A stretch of DNA of 64,000 nt, taken from Mobilitalea sibirica (GTDB lineage Bacteria; Bacillota; Clostridia; Lachnospirales; Lachnospiraceae). The stretch lies in NCBI RefSeq assembly GCF_015999265.1, contig NZ_JAEAGR010000009.1:1-64000 (forward strand), written 5' to 3'. The position numbers were made by a program, and so were the translations under genes. The notes under the pieces are model-generated. The model worked only from the letters and a program-made list of their open reading frames with translations. It ran no database searches and was not told the DNA's origin. Below, in pieces: positions 7,273 through 16,837 of this stretch (its first letter is position 1; each line of letters begins with the position of its first letter).

Positions 7273-10239
7273 ATGTCAGAAAAATCAATTTTTAAGAAGA
7301 AAAGCTTTTACATAATTCTTATCCTAATATTAGCGGTTGTAGGTTATGCGATTTATGTAAAGATTATGAATGACCGTTATGAATCAAAGGTAGAAGGAAC
7401 ATTTGTAGAAGCGGCAGAAGCCACAGAGACCACAGAAGATTCCGGTAGGGATGACACCTATTCTCTCTATCTTGATAAGTACAAAGATGCTATAAGACCG
7501 GAGAATGAAATAGCAATTGACTTATTTGATTATTCTGCGGGAGAGAATGTAGAAAAATTGGATACATTCGAAGGGGAAGAGCAAGTACTGGTAACAAAGG
7601 ATGATGGCTACGTAGAGTGGACAGTCAATGTACCTGAAACCGGTTTGTATAATATCTTCCTTAAATATTACCCTATGGAGGGTAGGGGAATTGATGTGGA
7701 GAGAGCGCTATTGATTAATGGAAAAATACCTTTTTCCGGCGCAGATAATCTAACCTTCTCCAGAATATGGGCAGATGGCCTGTTCCATGACGGTGTAGAA
7801 AAGAAACAAGATAATCGAGGTAATGATATACGCCCGCCCCAGATAGAAGCTCCCAGATGGGAAGGTGTCTATCTGAAGGATTATGAGGGCTATTTTGTAG
7901 AGCCTTATCTTTTCTATTTTGAAAAGGGTGAAAATACAATTCGCCTGAATGCAATCAGTGAACCGGCAGCGATAAGTGAGCTGATCATCGGTCAACAGGA
8001 AAAGCTTAAAAGTTACGAGGAATATAAAACATCCATAGATACAAGCAAATTTCAAAATTCGGATTTAGAGTTTACGCTGAAAAAGCAAGGAGAAGATGCG
8101 GAGTTTCGTTCTTCACCAACACTTTATGCTATCTTTGATAGGGCATCCTCCAATACAGAACCTTACAGTGCCGCTAAGATTAAATTAAATGCAATCGGTG
8201 GCGATGCATGGAGAGTCTCCGGTCAGTGGATTGAATGGGAATTTGAAGTGCCTGAAGACGGACTTTATAACATTTCATTTAAAGCAAGACAGAACTACAA
8301 TCGTGGTATGGTATCTGCCCGTAGACTTACTATTGACGGAGAGGTACCGTTCGAAGAAGCCTCTGATGTGGAGTTCAAATACAGCACAGGATGGGAACTT
8401 ACCATGCTTTCTGATGTAAATGGAAAACCTGCTCAGATACCGTTAACCAAAGGTAAGCATACGATCCGTCTTGAAGTTACTCTGGGAGATTTGGGTAATA
8501 TTTTAAATCAGATCAAAGACAGTGTATACCGTTTGAATGGAATGTATCGCCAAATTCTTGTACTGACAGGAGCAAAACCCGATCCTTATAGAGATTATCA
8601 GATAGATAAAAGATATCCGCATGTAATGGAAGCCATGCAAAAAGAAATTTTAATACTTGAAGACATTGTAGATCAGATGACAGAATATACCGGACAGAAG
8701 GGTTCTGAGACGGCGGTTGCAGGTAACTTGGCAGAGCAGTTAAGAAGATTTGTGAATAACCCTGATGTAATTCCCAGAACCATGGAGAATTTCAAGCAAA
8801 ACATCAGTTCCTTAGGAACTACAGTATTAAACTTAAGTAATTCACAACTTGATATAGATTATCTATATGTTAGCGCAGATGGTGCTAAACTTCCTAAAGT
8901 GGAAGAGAATTTCTTCGGTAAAGCGGCCCATGAAATAAGATCCTTTGCGGCTTCTTTCTTTGAGGATTACAGTACCATCGGAAGTACTTATGAGGGTGAG
9001 GATCAGGAAGTTAAAATAATCGATGTATGGTTGCTTTCCGGTCGTGATCAATCAACGATACTTAAAAACATGATTGATGAAATCTTTACGCCCAATACCG
9101 GAATCTATGTCAATGTAAAACTGATTGATATGAACACCCTGCTTCCTGCGGTAGTGGCAGGAACCGGCCCGGACGTGGCGCTTACGGTTAATAACAATAT
9201 TCCTGTAGATTATGCACTTAGAAACGCATCCGTGGACTTAACACAATTTGACGACTTTGAAGAAGTTGCTTCTGAGTATCATCCTGAGGCATTTGTACCT
9301 TATAAATTCCAGGGAGGTATCTATGGTATCCCTGAGACACTTAACTTTAATGTAATGTTCTATCGTAAGGATATACTGGAAAATGATCTTGGAATGAATA
9401 TTCCGGAGGACCTTCCTCAGACCTGGGATGATGTAATTGAGCTTTTACCGGTGCTGCAAAAGAACAACATGCAATTTGCATTACCTTCTACGGAAAGAGA
9501 AATTAACGGTATGAAGAATCCGGATTATTCTGCAATGCTTGCTTTCCTTTATCAAAACGGCGGACAATTGTATGCTGATGACCAAACCAGAACTATGTTG
9601 GATAATGAAAAATCTGTTGCAGCATTCGAGTTATATACGATGTTCTATACCCATTATGGTATCCCTCAAAAATTTGACTTCGTTAACCGTTTCCGTACCG
9701 GTGAGATGCCGATTGGTGTCGCTGATTATATGTGGTTTAATACCTTAAGTGTATTTGCACCGGAGATCAGAGGACTTTGGGACTTCGCTCTCGTTCCCGG
9801 CACGGTAAAAGAAGATGGTACCATTGATAGGACCGTTGCTACCTGGGGCCAGGCTTCCGTAATGCTTGAAGGAGCAGAAGACAAAGAAGCATGTTGGGAA
9901 TTCCTAAAATGGTGGTCCGCAGCGGAAACTAAGGTTCGATTTGCCAGAGAGCTAGAAAGTATCATGGGTGCAGCGGCCAGATATGCAACTGCCAATAATG
10001 AAACCTTTGAAGAACTGGCATGGAGTCATGATGAAGCAAATATTATCAGAGAGCAGTGGAAATGGATTAAAGGTAATCCTGAAGTGGCCGGAGGATATTA
10101 TACGTTCCGACACATGATTAATGCGTTTAGAAAGGTTACCTATGATAAAGAAGATCCAAGGGAGACATTGCTTGACTATACCCGTACCATCAATGATGAG
10201 ATACGATATAAACGTAAGGAACTGGGCTTGGACGAGTAA
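7273..10239 (+). CDS. Membrane-anchored extracellular solute-binding protein with two carbohydrate-binding-like domains
   Basis: 988 residues from the ATG at 7273, chosen because GGAAGGA precedes it; an upstream ATG at 7240 lacks a ribosome site. One N-terminal membrane segment (KSFYIILILILAVVGYAIYV) anchors it, with no lipobox. Two tandem beta-sandwich modules resembling CBM35-type domains follow (about 75-235 and 265-425; shared pattern EWTVNVPETGLYNIFLKY / EWEFEVPEDGLYNISFKA, then a KGENTIRL / KGKHTIRL strand). A helical linker leads to a family-1 sugar-binding domain from about residue 575 (IIDVWLLSGRDQSTIL onward). It is over twice the usual length. It heads an operon with permeases and probably captures xylooligosaccharides. 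Confidence 0.85.
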   Translation: MSEKSIFKKKSFYIILILILAVVGYAIYVKIMNDRYESKVEGTFVEAAEATETTEDSGRDDTYSLYLDKYKDAIRPENEIAIDLFDYSAGENVEKLDTFEGEEQVLVTKDDGYVEWTVNVPETGLYNIFLKYYPMEGRGIDVERALLINGKIPFSGADNLTFSRIWADGLFHDGVEKKQDNRGNDIRPPQIEAPRWEGVYLKDYEGYFVEPYLFYFEKGENTIRLNAISEPAAISELIIGQQEKLKSYEEYKTSIDTSKFQNSDLEFTLKKQGEDAEFRSSPTLYAIFDRASSNTEPYSAAKIKLNAIGGDAWRVSGQWIEWEFEVPEDGLYNISFKARQNYNRGMVSARRLTIDGEVPFEEASDVEFKYSTGWELTMLSDVNGKPAQIPLTKGKHTIRLEVTLGDLGNILNQIKDSVYRLNGMYRQILVLTGAKPDPYRDYQIDKRYPHVMEAMQKEILILEDIVDQMTEYTGQKGSETAVAGNLAEQLRRFVNNPDVIPRTMENFKQNISSLGTTVLNLSNSQLDIDYLYVSADGAKLPKVEENFFGKAAHEIRSFAASFFEDYSTIGSTYEGEDQEVKIIDVWLLSGRDQSTILKNMIDEIFTPNTGIYVNVKLIDMNTLLPAVVAGTGPDVALTVNNNIPVDYALRNASVDLTQFDDFEEVASEYHPEAFVPYKFQGGIYGIPETLNFNVMFYRKDILENDLGMNIPEDLPQTWDDVIELLPVLQKNNMQFALPSTEREINGMKNPDYSAMLAFLYQNGGQLYADDQTRTMLDNEKSVAAFELYTMFYTHYGIPQKFDFVNRFRTGEMPIGVADYMWFNTLSVFAPEIRGLWDFALVPGTVKEDGTIDRTVATWGQASVMLEGAEDKEACWEFLKWWSAAETKVRFARELESIMGAAARYATANNETFEELAWSHDEANIIREQWKWIKGNPEVAGGYYTFRHMINAFRKVTYDKEDPRETLLDYTRTINDEIRYKRKELGLDE

Positions 10240-10269
10240 CATGCATTTTAGGAAGAGAGGAAGGTTTTG

Positions 10270-11208
10270 ATGAGTTCAAATTTTGATAAATGGAAAGAAA
10301 AAAAGAAAAGAGAAGCCGCATATACCCTAAAGAGCATGTGGAAAAGTAGGGTACAGTATGCATTTTTAGCGCCCTTCGCAATCTTGTTCATCGTGTTTTA
10401 TATAGCGCCGGTTATTATCTCAATCTTTTTCAGCTTTACTTATTATAATATATTGGAGCCTGCAAAGTTTATCGGCTTAACGAATTATACCAAATTAATA
10501 CTGGCAGATGATATATTTTTAATCTCGGTTCAAAATACATTCTTACTGGCAGTTATTACAGGACCTCTGGGTTATATCATGGCATTCTTATTTGCATGGC
10601 TAATCCATGAGACGCCTAAGCTTTTAAGGTCAATACTTGTATTAATTTTCTATGCACCTTCCATTGCATTTAATATGTATATGATCTTTGGTACCTTCTT
10701 TAGTAGTGATGCTTATGGATGGGCAAACGCATTGTTAATAGACTGGGGATTTATCAATGCACCAATTTTATGGTTAACGGATCCGAAATATATGATGACG
10801 GTTATCATCATCGTAGCTCTATGGATGAGTTTGGGTAGTGGTTTCTTATCCTTTATTGCCGGACTTCAAACCGTTGGTGTGGATCAGTATGAAGCCGGTT
10901 ATGTGGATGGTATTAAGAACCGTTGGCAGGAACTATGGTTCATTACCCTGCCAAATATGAAACCTATGCTTTTGTTCGGTGCGGTTATGGCAATCATGCA
11001 ATCCTTTAGCTTCGGTGAAGTGGCCAATATGCTATGTGGTAATCCAAGTACGGATTACAAGGCAAGTACGGTAGTAACCCACTTGATGGATTACGGTTCC
11101 TTCCGTTTTGATATGGGCTATGCGTCAGCAATTGCTACTATTTTATTCTTAGCGATGATATTCACTAAGAAAGGTGTAAATGCCATGTTGGACAAAGTAG
11201 GAACTTGA
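10270..11208 (+). CDS. Sugar ABC transporter permease (MalF-type)
   Basis: About 312 residues with six predicted membrane helices; the first follows a basic N-terminus (QYAFLAPFAILFIVFYIAPV). The cytoplasmic EAA loop reads YEAGYVDGIKNRWQELWFIT, the ATPase-docking motif of importer permeases. GGAAGAGAGGAAGG precedes; I take the ATG at 10270 rather than the in-frame TTG just before it. It lies 30 bases after the binding protein and forms a pair with the next gene. The matching ATPase is absent from the window, as is usual for CUT1 sugar importers that share an MsmX-type ATPase. Confidence 0.92.
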   Translation: MSSNFDKWKEKKKREAAYTLKSMWKSRVQYAFLAPFAILFIVFYIAPVIISIFFSFTYYNILEPAKFIGLTNYTKLILADDIFLISVQNTFLLAVITGPLGYIMAFLFAWLIHETPKLLRSILVLIFYAPSIAFNMYMIFGTFFSSDAYGWANALLIDWGFINAPILWLTDPKYMMTVIIIVALWMSLGSGFLSFIAGLQTVGVDQYEAGYVDGIKNRWQELWFITLPNMKPMLLFGAVMAIMQSFSFGEVANMLCGNPSTDYKASTVVTHLMDYGSFRFDMGYASAIATILFLAMIFTKKGVNAMLDKVGT

Positions 11209-11253
11209 TACTTCTTTCAGGTTAAAGTATAAGTAAGGGAGATAAGATTTATT

Positions 11254-12114
11254 ATGAAATTATTAAAAAAAAGAAAACCGAATCGGTCAAGAGCCGGGGA
11301 CTTTGCGGTTTACATCGTTCTGGCATTGTTTGGATGGTTCTTTGTTTTGCCCTTGATATTTGCAATTAATGCATCACTCAAGCCGTTAGATGAGATTTTT
11401 CTTTTTCCACCGAGGCTATGGGTGCAGAAACCCACGTTTGATAATTTTGCCGACCTGTTTGTTTTAATGGGAAAAACCTGGGTTCCGTTTTCCAGATATA
11501 TCTTTAATACCGTATTTATTACGGTAGTGGGCACTTTGGGCCATATATGGATTGCTTCCATGGCGGCATATGTTCTTTCCAAATATCGTTTTCCGGGAAG
11601 CAGAGCATTCTTTGCAATTGTAGTAACTGCCTTAATGTTTGCTCCACAGGTTTTGAACATTCCTCTTTATCTGGTTATGACAAAGCTGGGTTGGGTCGAT
11701 AACGTTCTGGCTATCATTGTCCCGGCATTCGCTATGCCTATGGGATTGTTCCTTATGAAACAGTTTATGGAACAGATACCGGATGTTTTAATTGAAGCTG
11801 CTAAGGTAGACGGAGCTAAGGAGGCACGTATTTACTTCCAGATTATTATGCCTTTGGTGAAACCGGCTTCCTTGACATTAGCTATCTTCTCAATTATAAG
11901 ACTATGGAATGAAAGAGCATCCAACTTTATCTATGCAGAAGAACTTAAGACCTTGCCCTATGCCTTACAGCAGATTATCAGTGGTGGCTCCATTGCAAGA
12001 GCAGGTGTTGGTGCAGCGGTATCTATGTTCATCATGGTGTTTCCTCTGTTGTTCTTTATCTTTGCACAGAGTAACGTAATCGAAACTATGGCAAGTTCAG
12101 GAATTAAGGAATGA
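11254..12114 (+). CDS. Sugar ABC transporter permease (MalG-type)
   Basis: 286 residues with six membrane helices and the EAA loop LIEAAKVDGAKEARIYFQII. The C-terminus ends in the MalG-like pattern ETMASSGIKE. It is the partner of the permease at 10270, lying 45 bases downstream, and together they form the translocation channel for the large CBM-fused binding protein. AAGGGAGAT precedes the ATG with slightly long spacing. Confidence 0.92.
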   Translation: MKLLKKRKPNRSRAGDFAVYIVLALFGWFFVLPLIFAINASLKPLDEIFLFPPRLWVQKPTFDNFADLFVLMGKTWVPFSRYIFNTVFITVVGTLGHIWIASMAAYVLSKYRFPGSRAFFAIVVTALMFAPQVLNIPLYLVMTKLGWVDNVLAIIVPAFAMPMGLFLMKQFMEQIPDVLIEAAKVDGAKEARIYFQIIMPLVKPASLTLAIFSIIRLWNERASNFIYAEELKTLPYALQQIISGGSIARAGVGAAVSMFIMVFPLLFFIFAQSNVIETMASSGIKE

Positions 12115-12126
12115 GGTGATTATATT

Positions 12127-13602
12127 ATGAAAAGAAAAAGTAAAGTTTTAGCAGGTCTTTTATTGTTAATCACCGCATTAACTCCAGTGGTTAGTGTATC
12201 CGCAGACGCATCCTTTTATACCTATAATTATGATGTATATGATGTGGAACTTCCATCTCCGGATGCCTACACTGCGCAAGATCTTTTGCTTGGAACATAT
12301 TTAGGAATCGGTGATTTCAGAAATCCGAAGGGCTTATTTGTCCGGGGGGAAACCATATATGTTGTTGACACCGGAAACAATCGGATCGTTGTAGCAGATA
12401 AAAATTTTAATCTGATAGATGAAATTACAAGCGTGAATTTAGACGGTGAAGAAAGTACTTTTTTAAATCCCCAGGATATTTTTGTTGCGGAAAACGGTGA
12501 TTTATATATCTGTGATACCGACAACAACAGAGTTCTTCATACGGATAAGAACAAAAATGTAATCAAAGTTTATACCAAGCCCAATGATGAAAACTTCAGC
12601 GCAGATCAAACATTTATTCCGTTAAAAGCTGTGGCTGATAATACCGGAAGGTTATATCTGTTAGCGGGTAATGTAAATAAAGGTTTTCTTGAATTCGATA
12701 AGGATGGCGGTTTTACAGGTTATGTAGGTGCAAATAAAGTAAAAGCCAGCTTCTTCCAAGTAATTCAGAAAAGATTAATGACGAAAGAACAAAGAGCGAG
12801 AATGATACTGTTCGTTCCGACGGAGTACAGTAACCTTGCTATCGATCAAGAAAACTTCCTTTATGCTACTACAACAACCTTTACACCGGGAGATTTAGCC
12901 AACAATCCTGATCGTGTAAATCCTATTCGTAAGATTAATTCTCTTGGCGATGATGTTTTAGTTAAAAACGGTTACTATCATCCGATTGGGGATATGCAGT
13001 GGGGTTCAGGCGGAGATATCGTTGGACCATCCAGACTGGAGGATATCACTGCTCTCGATAATGATACTTATTTTGCCCTTGACCGTGTAAGAGGTAGAAT
13101 CTTCGGATATGACTTCCAGGGTAATATGCTTTATGCCTTTGGTGGAGTTGGTAATAAGATGGGATATTTCCAATATCCGGTGGCGATAGATCATATGGGA
13201 ACAGATCTTCTGGTTCTTGATAACAGAGCAGGATCTGTAACCAGATTTACCTTAACGGAATACGGAAGGCTGATTAATGATGGTCTGGCTGACTACAAAG
13301 TAGGACGATATGAAGAATCTGCTGAGTCCTTTAGAAAAGTATTGGAGCTCAACGGTAACTACGATCTCGCTTATATAGGCATAGGCCGGGCTCTTCTACG
13401 TCAGGGTGAATACGATGAAGCGATGAAATACTTCAAGAGCAAAAGAGATTGGGATAGTTACTCCAAAGCGTTTCAGCAGTACAGAAAGCAATGGGTAGAG
13501 GCGAATATCGAGTATCTGATTGCTGGTTTTTTCGTTATTATTCTTTTACCTAAGGTAGTAAAAGGAGTTAGAAAACTTACAAAAGGGGGTGCCCAGAAAT
13601 AA
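12127..13602 (+). CDS. Membrane-anchored NHL-repeat / TPR protein of the transport operon
   Basis: 491 residues. A signal peptide (1-26, ending VSVSA) is followed by an extracytoplasmic beta-propeller of NHL-type repeats (FRNPKGLFVRGETIYVVDTG, then FLNPQDIFVAENGDLYICDTD and later copies to about residue 385). Next is a TPR pair (about 390-440, YKVGRYEESAESFRKVLELN and LLRQGEYDEAMKYF) and a C-terminal membrane helix at about 462-478 with a basic tail. It starts 12 bases after the permease stop with GAGGTGA before the ATG, so it is co-transcribed. The domains are protein- or ligand-contact scaffolds, not enzymes; a role in assembling or sensing the importer is inference. Confidence 0.8.
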   Translation: MKRKSKVLAGLLLLITALTPVVSVSADASFYTYNYDVYDVELPSPDAYTAQDLLLGTYLGIGDFRNPKGLFVRGETIYVVDTGNNRIVVADKNFNLIDEITSVNLDGEESTFLNPQDIFVAENGDLYICDTDNNRVLHTDKNKNVIKVYTKPNDENFSADQTFIPLKAVADNTGRLYLLAGNVNKGFLEFDKDGGFTGYVGANKVKASFFQVIQKRLMTKEQRARMILFVPTEYSNLAIDQENFLYATTTTFTPGDLANNPDRVNPIRKINSLGDDVLVKNGYYHPIGDMQWGSGGDIVGPSRLEDITALDNDTYFALDRVRGRIFGYDFQGNMLYAFGGVGNKMGYFQYPVAIDHMGTDLLVLDNRAGSVTRFTLTEYGRLINDGLADYKVGRYEESAESFRKVLELNGNYDLAYIGIGRALLRQGEYDEAMKYFKSKRDWDSYSKAFQQYRKQWVEANIEYLIAGFFVIILLPKVVKGVRKLTKGGAQK

Positions 13603-14264
13603 TGAGTATAAAGACAGCATTTCAAAAAGATAAATTAATGCATCTGGGAAAGACCCTTAGATACAGCACTTATTTAATATTCAGGCCTTTTGACGGCTTC
13701 TGGGATTTAACTCATGAAAAACGAGGATCCATGGGTGCTGCCAATGTAATTTTGGCCTTAGTAGTATTAACACAGGTTTGGCAATGGACCTATTCCGGAT
13801 TTTTGTTTTATTCACCGCAATGGGAATATTTCAACCTGTTTATGCAGGTTTTACCGTTTGTAGTTCTATTCCTAATTTGGTGTATTGCGAACTGGAGTCT
13901 GACTACATTGATGGATGGAAAGGGTAAGCTCAGTCAGATTTATATGGCGACTGCTTATGCTATGACACCTTACGTGTTAATCAATATACCTTTAATTGGA
14001 TTATCTCATCTGATTACCTGGGAAGAAAATGCTTATTATTATGTAGCTAAGAATTTCTCAATGATCTGGTGTGTAATTTTAATTCTTTGTGCAATGATGA
14101 TGATTCATGACTATACCCTTGGTAAAGCGATTTTTTCTAGCTTAGTAACAATTGTTGCTATGATGATTATTATCTTTCTAATCGTTATGTTTTTCAGTTT
14201 GATTACGCAAAGCTTCGGTTACTTTATATCTCTATATAAAGAGATTACATTCAGACTCTATTAA
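13602..14264 (+). CDS. Yip1-domain multi-pass membrane protein
   Basis: 220 residues with about five membrane helices. The region from STYLIFRPFDGFWDLTHEKRG to the end matches the YIP1 family pattern found in bacterial membrane proteins of unknown function. Its ATG overlaps the stop of the NHL/TPR gene by one base (TAATG), so the two are translationally coupled and probably form a complex: a propeller-bearing subunit outside and a polytopic subunit in the membrane. No catalytic residues are evident. Confidence 0.75.
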   Translation: MSIKTAFQKDKLMHLGKTLRYSTYLIFRPFDGFWDLTHEKRGSMGAANVILALVVLTQVWQWTYSGFLFYSPQWEYFNLFMQVLPFVVLFLIWCIANWSLTTLMDGKGKLSQIYMATAYAMTPYVLINIPLIGLSHLITWEENAYYYVAKNFSMIWCVILILCAMMMIHDYTLGKAIFSSLVTIVAMMIIIFLIVMFFSLITQSFGYFISLYKEITFRLY

Positions 14265-14296
14265 CGAAATACATAGAAAGGAGGAGATTGAACGAA

Positions 14297-16837
14297 ATGA
14301 AAAATAGAAAGTTACTTCTGTTGCTAATGTTAATCGGCCTCTTGCTATCTGTAGTGTCTGCATGTAGTAAGGAAGCAGTAGAAGAAGAAATTGAGATTTA
14401 TTCCTATGATACTTTGGATGAAGAAGAGATTGTGTTTGAAAACGATGAACTGGAATTTCATTTTATTCCGGAGACAACTCATTTTTACGTGGTGAAAAAG
14501 AGCACAGGTTACACCTGGTATTCTAATCCTCAAGATGCGGACAGTGATACAATTGCAACCGGAATGTCTAAGAAAGATTTAAATGCTACAATCTCCATTA
14601 AATACAATACAGAATCCGGTAGCGCGACTCAGATGAATAATTATGCTTCCAGTATTGAAAAAGGTAACTTTACCTATGAGAAACTGGAGAACGGTGTTAA
14701 AGTAAATTATACAATTGCCGATATTGAAAAGTCTTATATATTCCCTGCAGCAGTACCGGAATCCCGCTTTAACGAATTCTTTGAAAAGATGGATAAATCA
14801 ACCCAGTCACAGGTGTTGATGAGCTATCAGGTTTATGACATCAATAAACCTAGGCCCAGTGATAATAAAGAGGAATTATTAGAACTATATCCGGATTATG
14901 CAAATGAACCGGTTTATGTACTTCGTGAGGGTACGCAGGAGTATTTGAAGCAGAGAACCGAAGAATTCTTTGCTGCTGCGGGCTATACACAAGAGGATTA
15001 TGAAATTGATGCCGCCCGTTATAATGTTACTTCCTCCCATGACAAACCGATCTTTAATATCTCGGTAATTTATGAACTTCAAGAGGATGGTCTTGTCGTA
15101 TCCGTACCTTTGAATGAAGTAGACTATAAAGAAACCCATCCAATTGTTGAACTTAGGGTTTTGGCTTACTTTGGTGCCGGTGGTTTAAATGATGAAGGAT
15201 TTATCTTAGTTCCGGACGGTTCCGGTGGTATTATAAACTTTAATAATAAGAAGCAATCCCAAAGTTATTATGCCAGTGATGTTTATGGATGGGATTATGG
15301 TATGTACCGAGATGCTATAATAGATGAAACCAGAGCGAATATGCCGTTGTTTGGTATCAGTAATAAGGAAGCCTCCTTCCTGTGTGTGTTAGAGAAGGGT
15401 AGCTCCTATGCTTTCATAGAAGCAGATGTAAGCGGTAGAATGAACAGCTATAATAATGCAGCTGCAAACTACTATATGATTCGTAGCGCATTAATGGATA
15501 TCTCTGCAAAATCCGATAAAACAGTTCGTATGTTCCAGGAAGAACTGCCGGATGAGGTATTATCCCAAAGATATATCTTTATAGACGGTAACGATTATCC
15601 TGAAATGGCAACCGTATATCGCGATTATCTAATGAAGAATAATTCCGAACTGGTTAAGAAAACAGAGACCGATCTTCCGGTTGCAGTAGAACTCATTGGA
15701 GCTATTGACAGAACAAAGCATTTTATTGGTATACCGACAAGACAACCCTATGAGCTTACTTCTTATAAAGAAGCATTAGAGATTACAAAGGAATTGGTTG
15801 GTATCGGAATTACAGATTTAAATGTTAAGTACAATGGCTGGTTTAATGAAGGTGTAATGCATAGTGCACCGAATAAAGTTAAGTTCGTTGATGAGTTAGG
15901 TAAGAAAAAGGATTTTAACAATCTGGTTACCTATGCGAATGATAACGGAGTAAACTTATACTTGGATTCAAACTTCCAGTTTGTATATAATAATTCTACT
16001 TTTGATAATTTTATAGCAATTAGAGATGCAGCGAAATACGTTAATCGTAAAATAACTGAATTAAAGCCGTTTAACCCTATATGGTTTGGTGAAAGAGATA
16101 ACTGGTACACCTATCATTTGGCAAAGCCTGACTACTATCTAAAGAATATGGATGCCTATGCGAAGGAAATTTCTGATCTTGGTGTAAAGAATATTTCCTT
16201 TGGAGATATTGGTAAAGACTTAGGTTCTGATTATAATCCAAAATCTCTGGTGAGCAGGGAAGAAACGCTAAATCTGCAGGTTCAAAAACTTTCCGAACTT
16301 TCCGGCAAGGGTTATAATATGATGATAAATTCCGGTAATATCTATGCTGTTCCCTATGTAGATTTTATTGTCGATGTCAATCTTGCAACGAAAGGTTATA
16401 ACATCATTGATGAAGAAGTGCCTTTCTATGAAATTGCATTACATGGTCTTGTATCTTATGCAGGAGAACCGGTGAACCTTGCAGAAGATTATGAGAAAAA
16501 TCTGCTTAAGACTGCAGAGACCGGTGCTGGTCTATACTTTGTATTTATGGGAGCTGATGCGTTTGAGCTTCAGGATAGTAGATATACCAAGTACTTCTCC
16601 TCCGAATACGCATTATGGTCCGAAAAATCAGCCCAGTTGTATAAGAAGATGAAAAAAGACTTCGGACATCTGTATAACCAATATATTACGGATCACCAAA
16701 AGCTTGCCAAAGGTGTTTACATGACTCAGTATGAGGATGGAACACAGGTAATTGTTAATTACAATGAAAGTGCTTACAGCCATAACGGCAATGAGGTTCC
16801 GGCTAAGGACTATGTTGTGGAAGGAGGTAAGCAGTAA
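14297..16837 (+). CDS. DUF5696-like lipoprotein with a TIM-barrel-like C-terminal half
   Basis: 846 residues. Residues 1-23 form a lipoprotein signal (LLLSVVSAC, lipidated Cys23). GGAGGAG sits ten bases before this ATG; an earlier in-frame TTG at 14288 is too close to it. The N-terminal half is beta-rich (EDELEFHFIPETTHFYVVKKS, later VPDGSGGIINFNN). The second half from about residue 460 alternates strands and helices like a glycosidase barrel (LPVAVELIGAIDR, GITDLNVKYNGW, GVNLYLDSNFQFVY, KNISFGDIG, YNMMINSGN). I recall proteins annotated DUF5696 beside similar sugar importers, from memory only. Acidic residues at strand ends would allow an enzyme, but no known catalytic pair is assignable. 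Confidence 0.7.
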   Translation: MKNRKLLLLLMLIGLLLSVVSACSKEAVEEEIEIYSYDTLDEEEIVFENDELEFHFIPETTHFYVVKKSTGYTWYSNPQDADSDTIATGMSKKDLNATISIKYNTESGSATQMNNYASSIEKGNFTYEKLENGVKVNYTIADIEKSYIFPAAVPESRFNEFFEKMDKSTQSQVLMSYQVYDINKPRPSDNKEELLELYPDYANEPVYVLREGTQEYLKQRTEEFFAAAGYTQEDYEIDAARYNVTSSHDKPIFNISVIYELQEDGLVVSVPLNEVDYKETHPIVELRVLAYFGAGGLNDEGFILVPDGSGGIINFNNKKQSQSYYASDVYGWDYGMYRDAIIDETRANMPLFGISNKEASFLCVLEKGSSYAFIEADVSGRMNSYNNAAANYYMIRSALMDISAKSDKTVRMFQEELPDEVLSQRYIFIDGNDYPEMATVYRDYLMKNNSELVKKTETDLPVAVELIGAIDRTKHFIGIPTRQPYELTSYKEALEITKELVGIGITDLNVKYNGWFNEGVMHSAPNKVKFVDELGKKKDFNNLVTYANDNGVNLYLDSNFQFVYNNSTFDNFIAIRDAAKYVNRKITELKPFNPIWFGERDNWYTYHLAKPDYYLKNMDAYAKEISDLGVKNISFGDIGKDLGSDYNPKSLVSREETLNLQVQKLSELSGKGYNMMINSGNIYAVPYVDFIVDVNLATKGYNIIDEEVPFYEIALHGLVSYAGEPVNLAEDYEKNLLKTAETGAGLYFVFMGADAFELQDSRYTKYFSSEYALWSEKSAQLYKKMKKDFGHLYNQYITDHQKLAKGVYMTQYEDGTQVIVNYNESAYSHNGNEVPAKDYVVEGGKQ

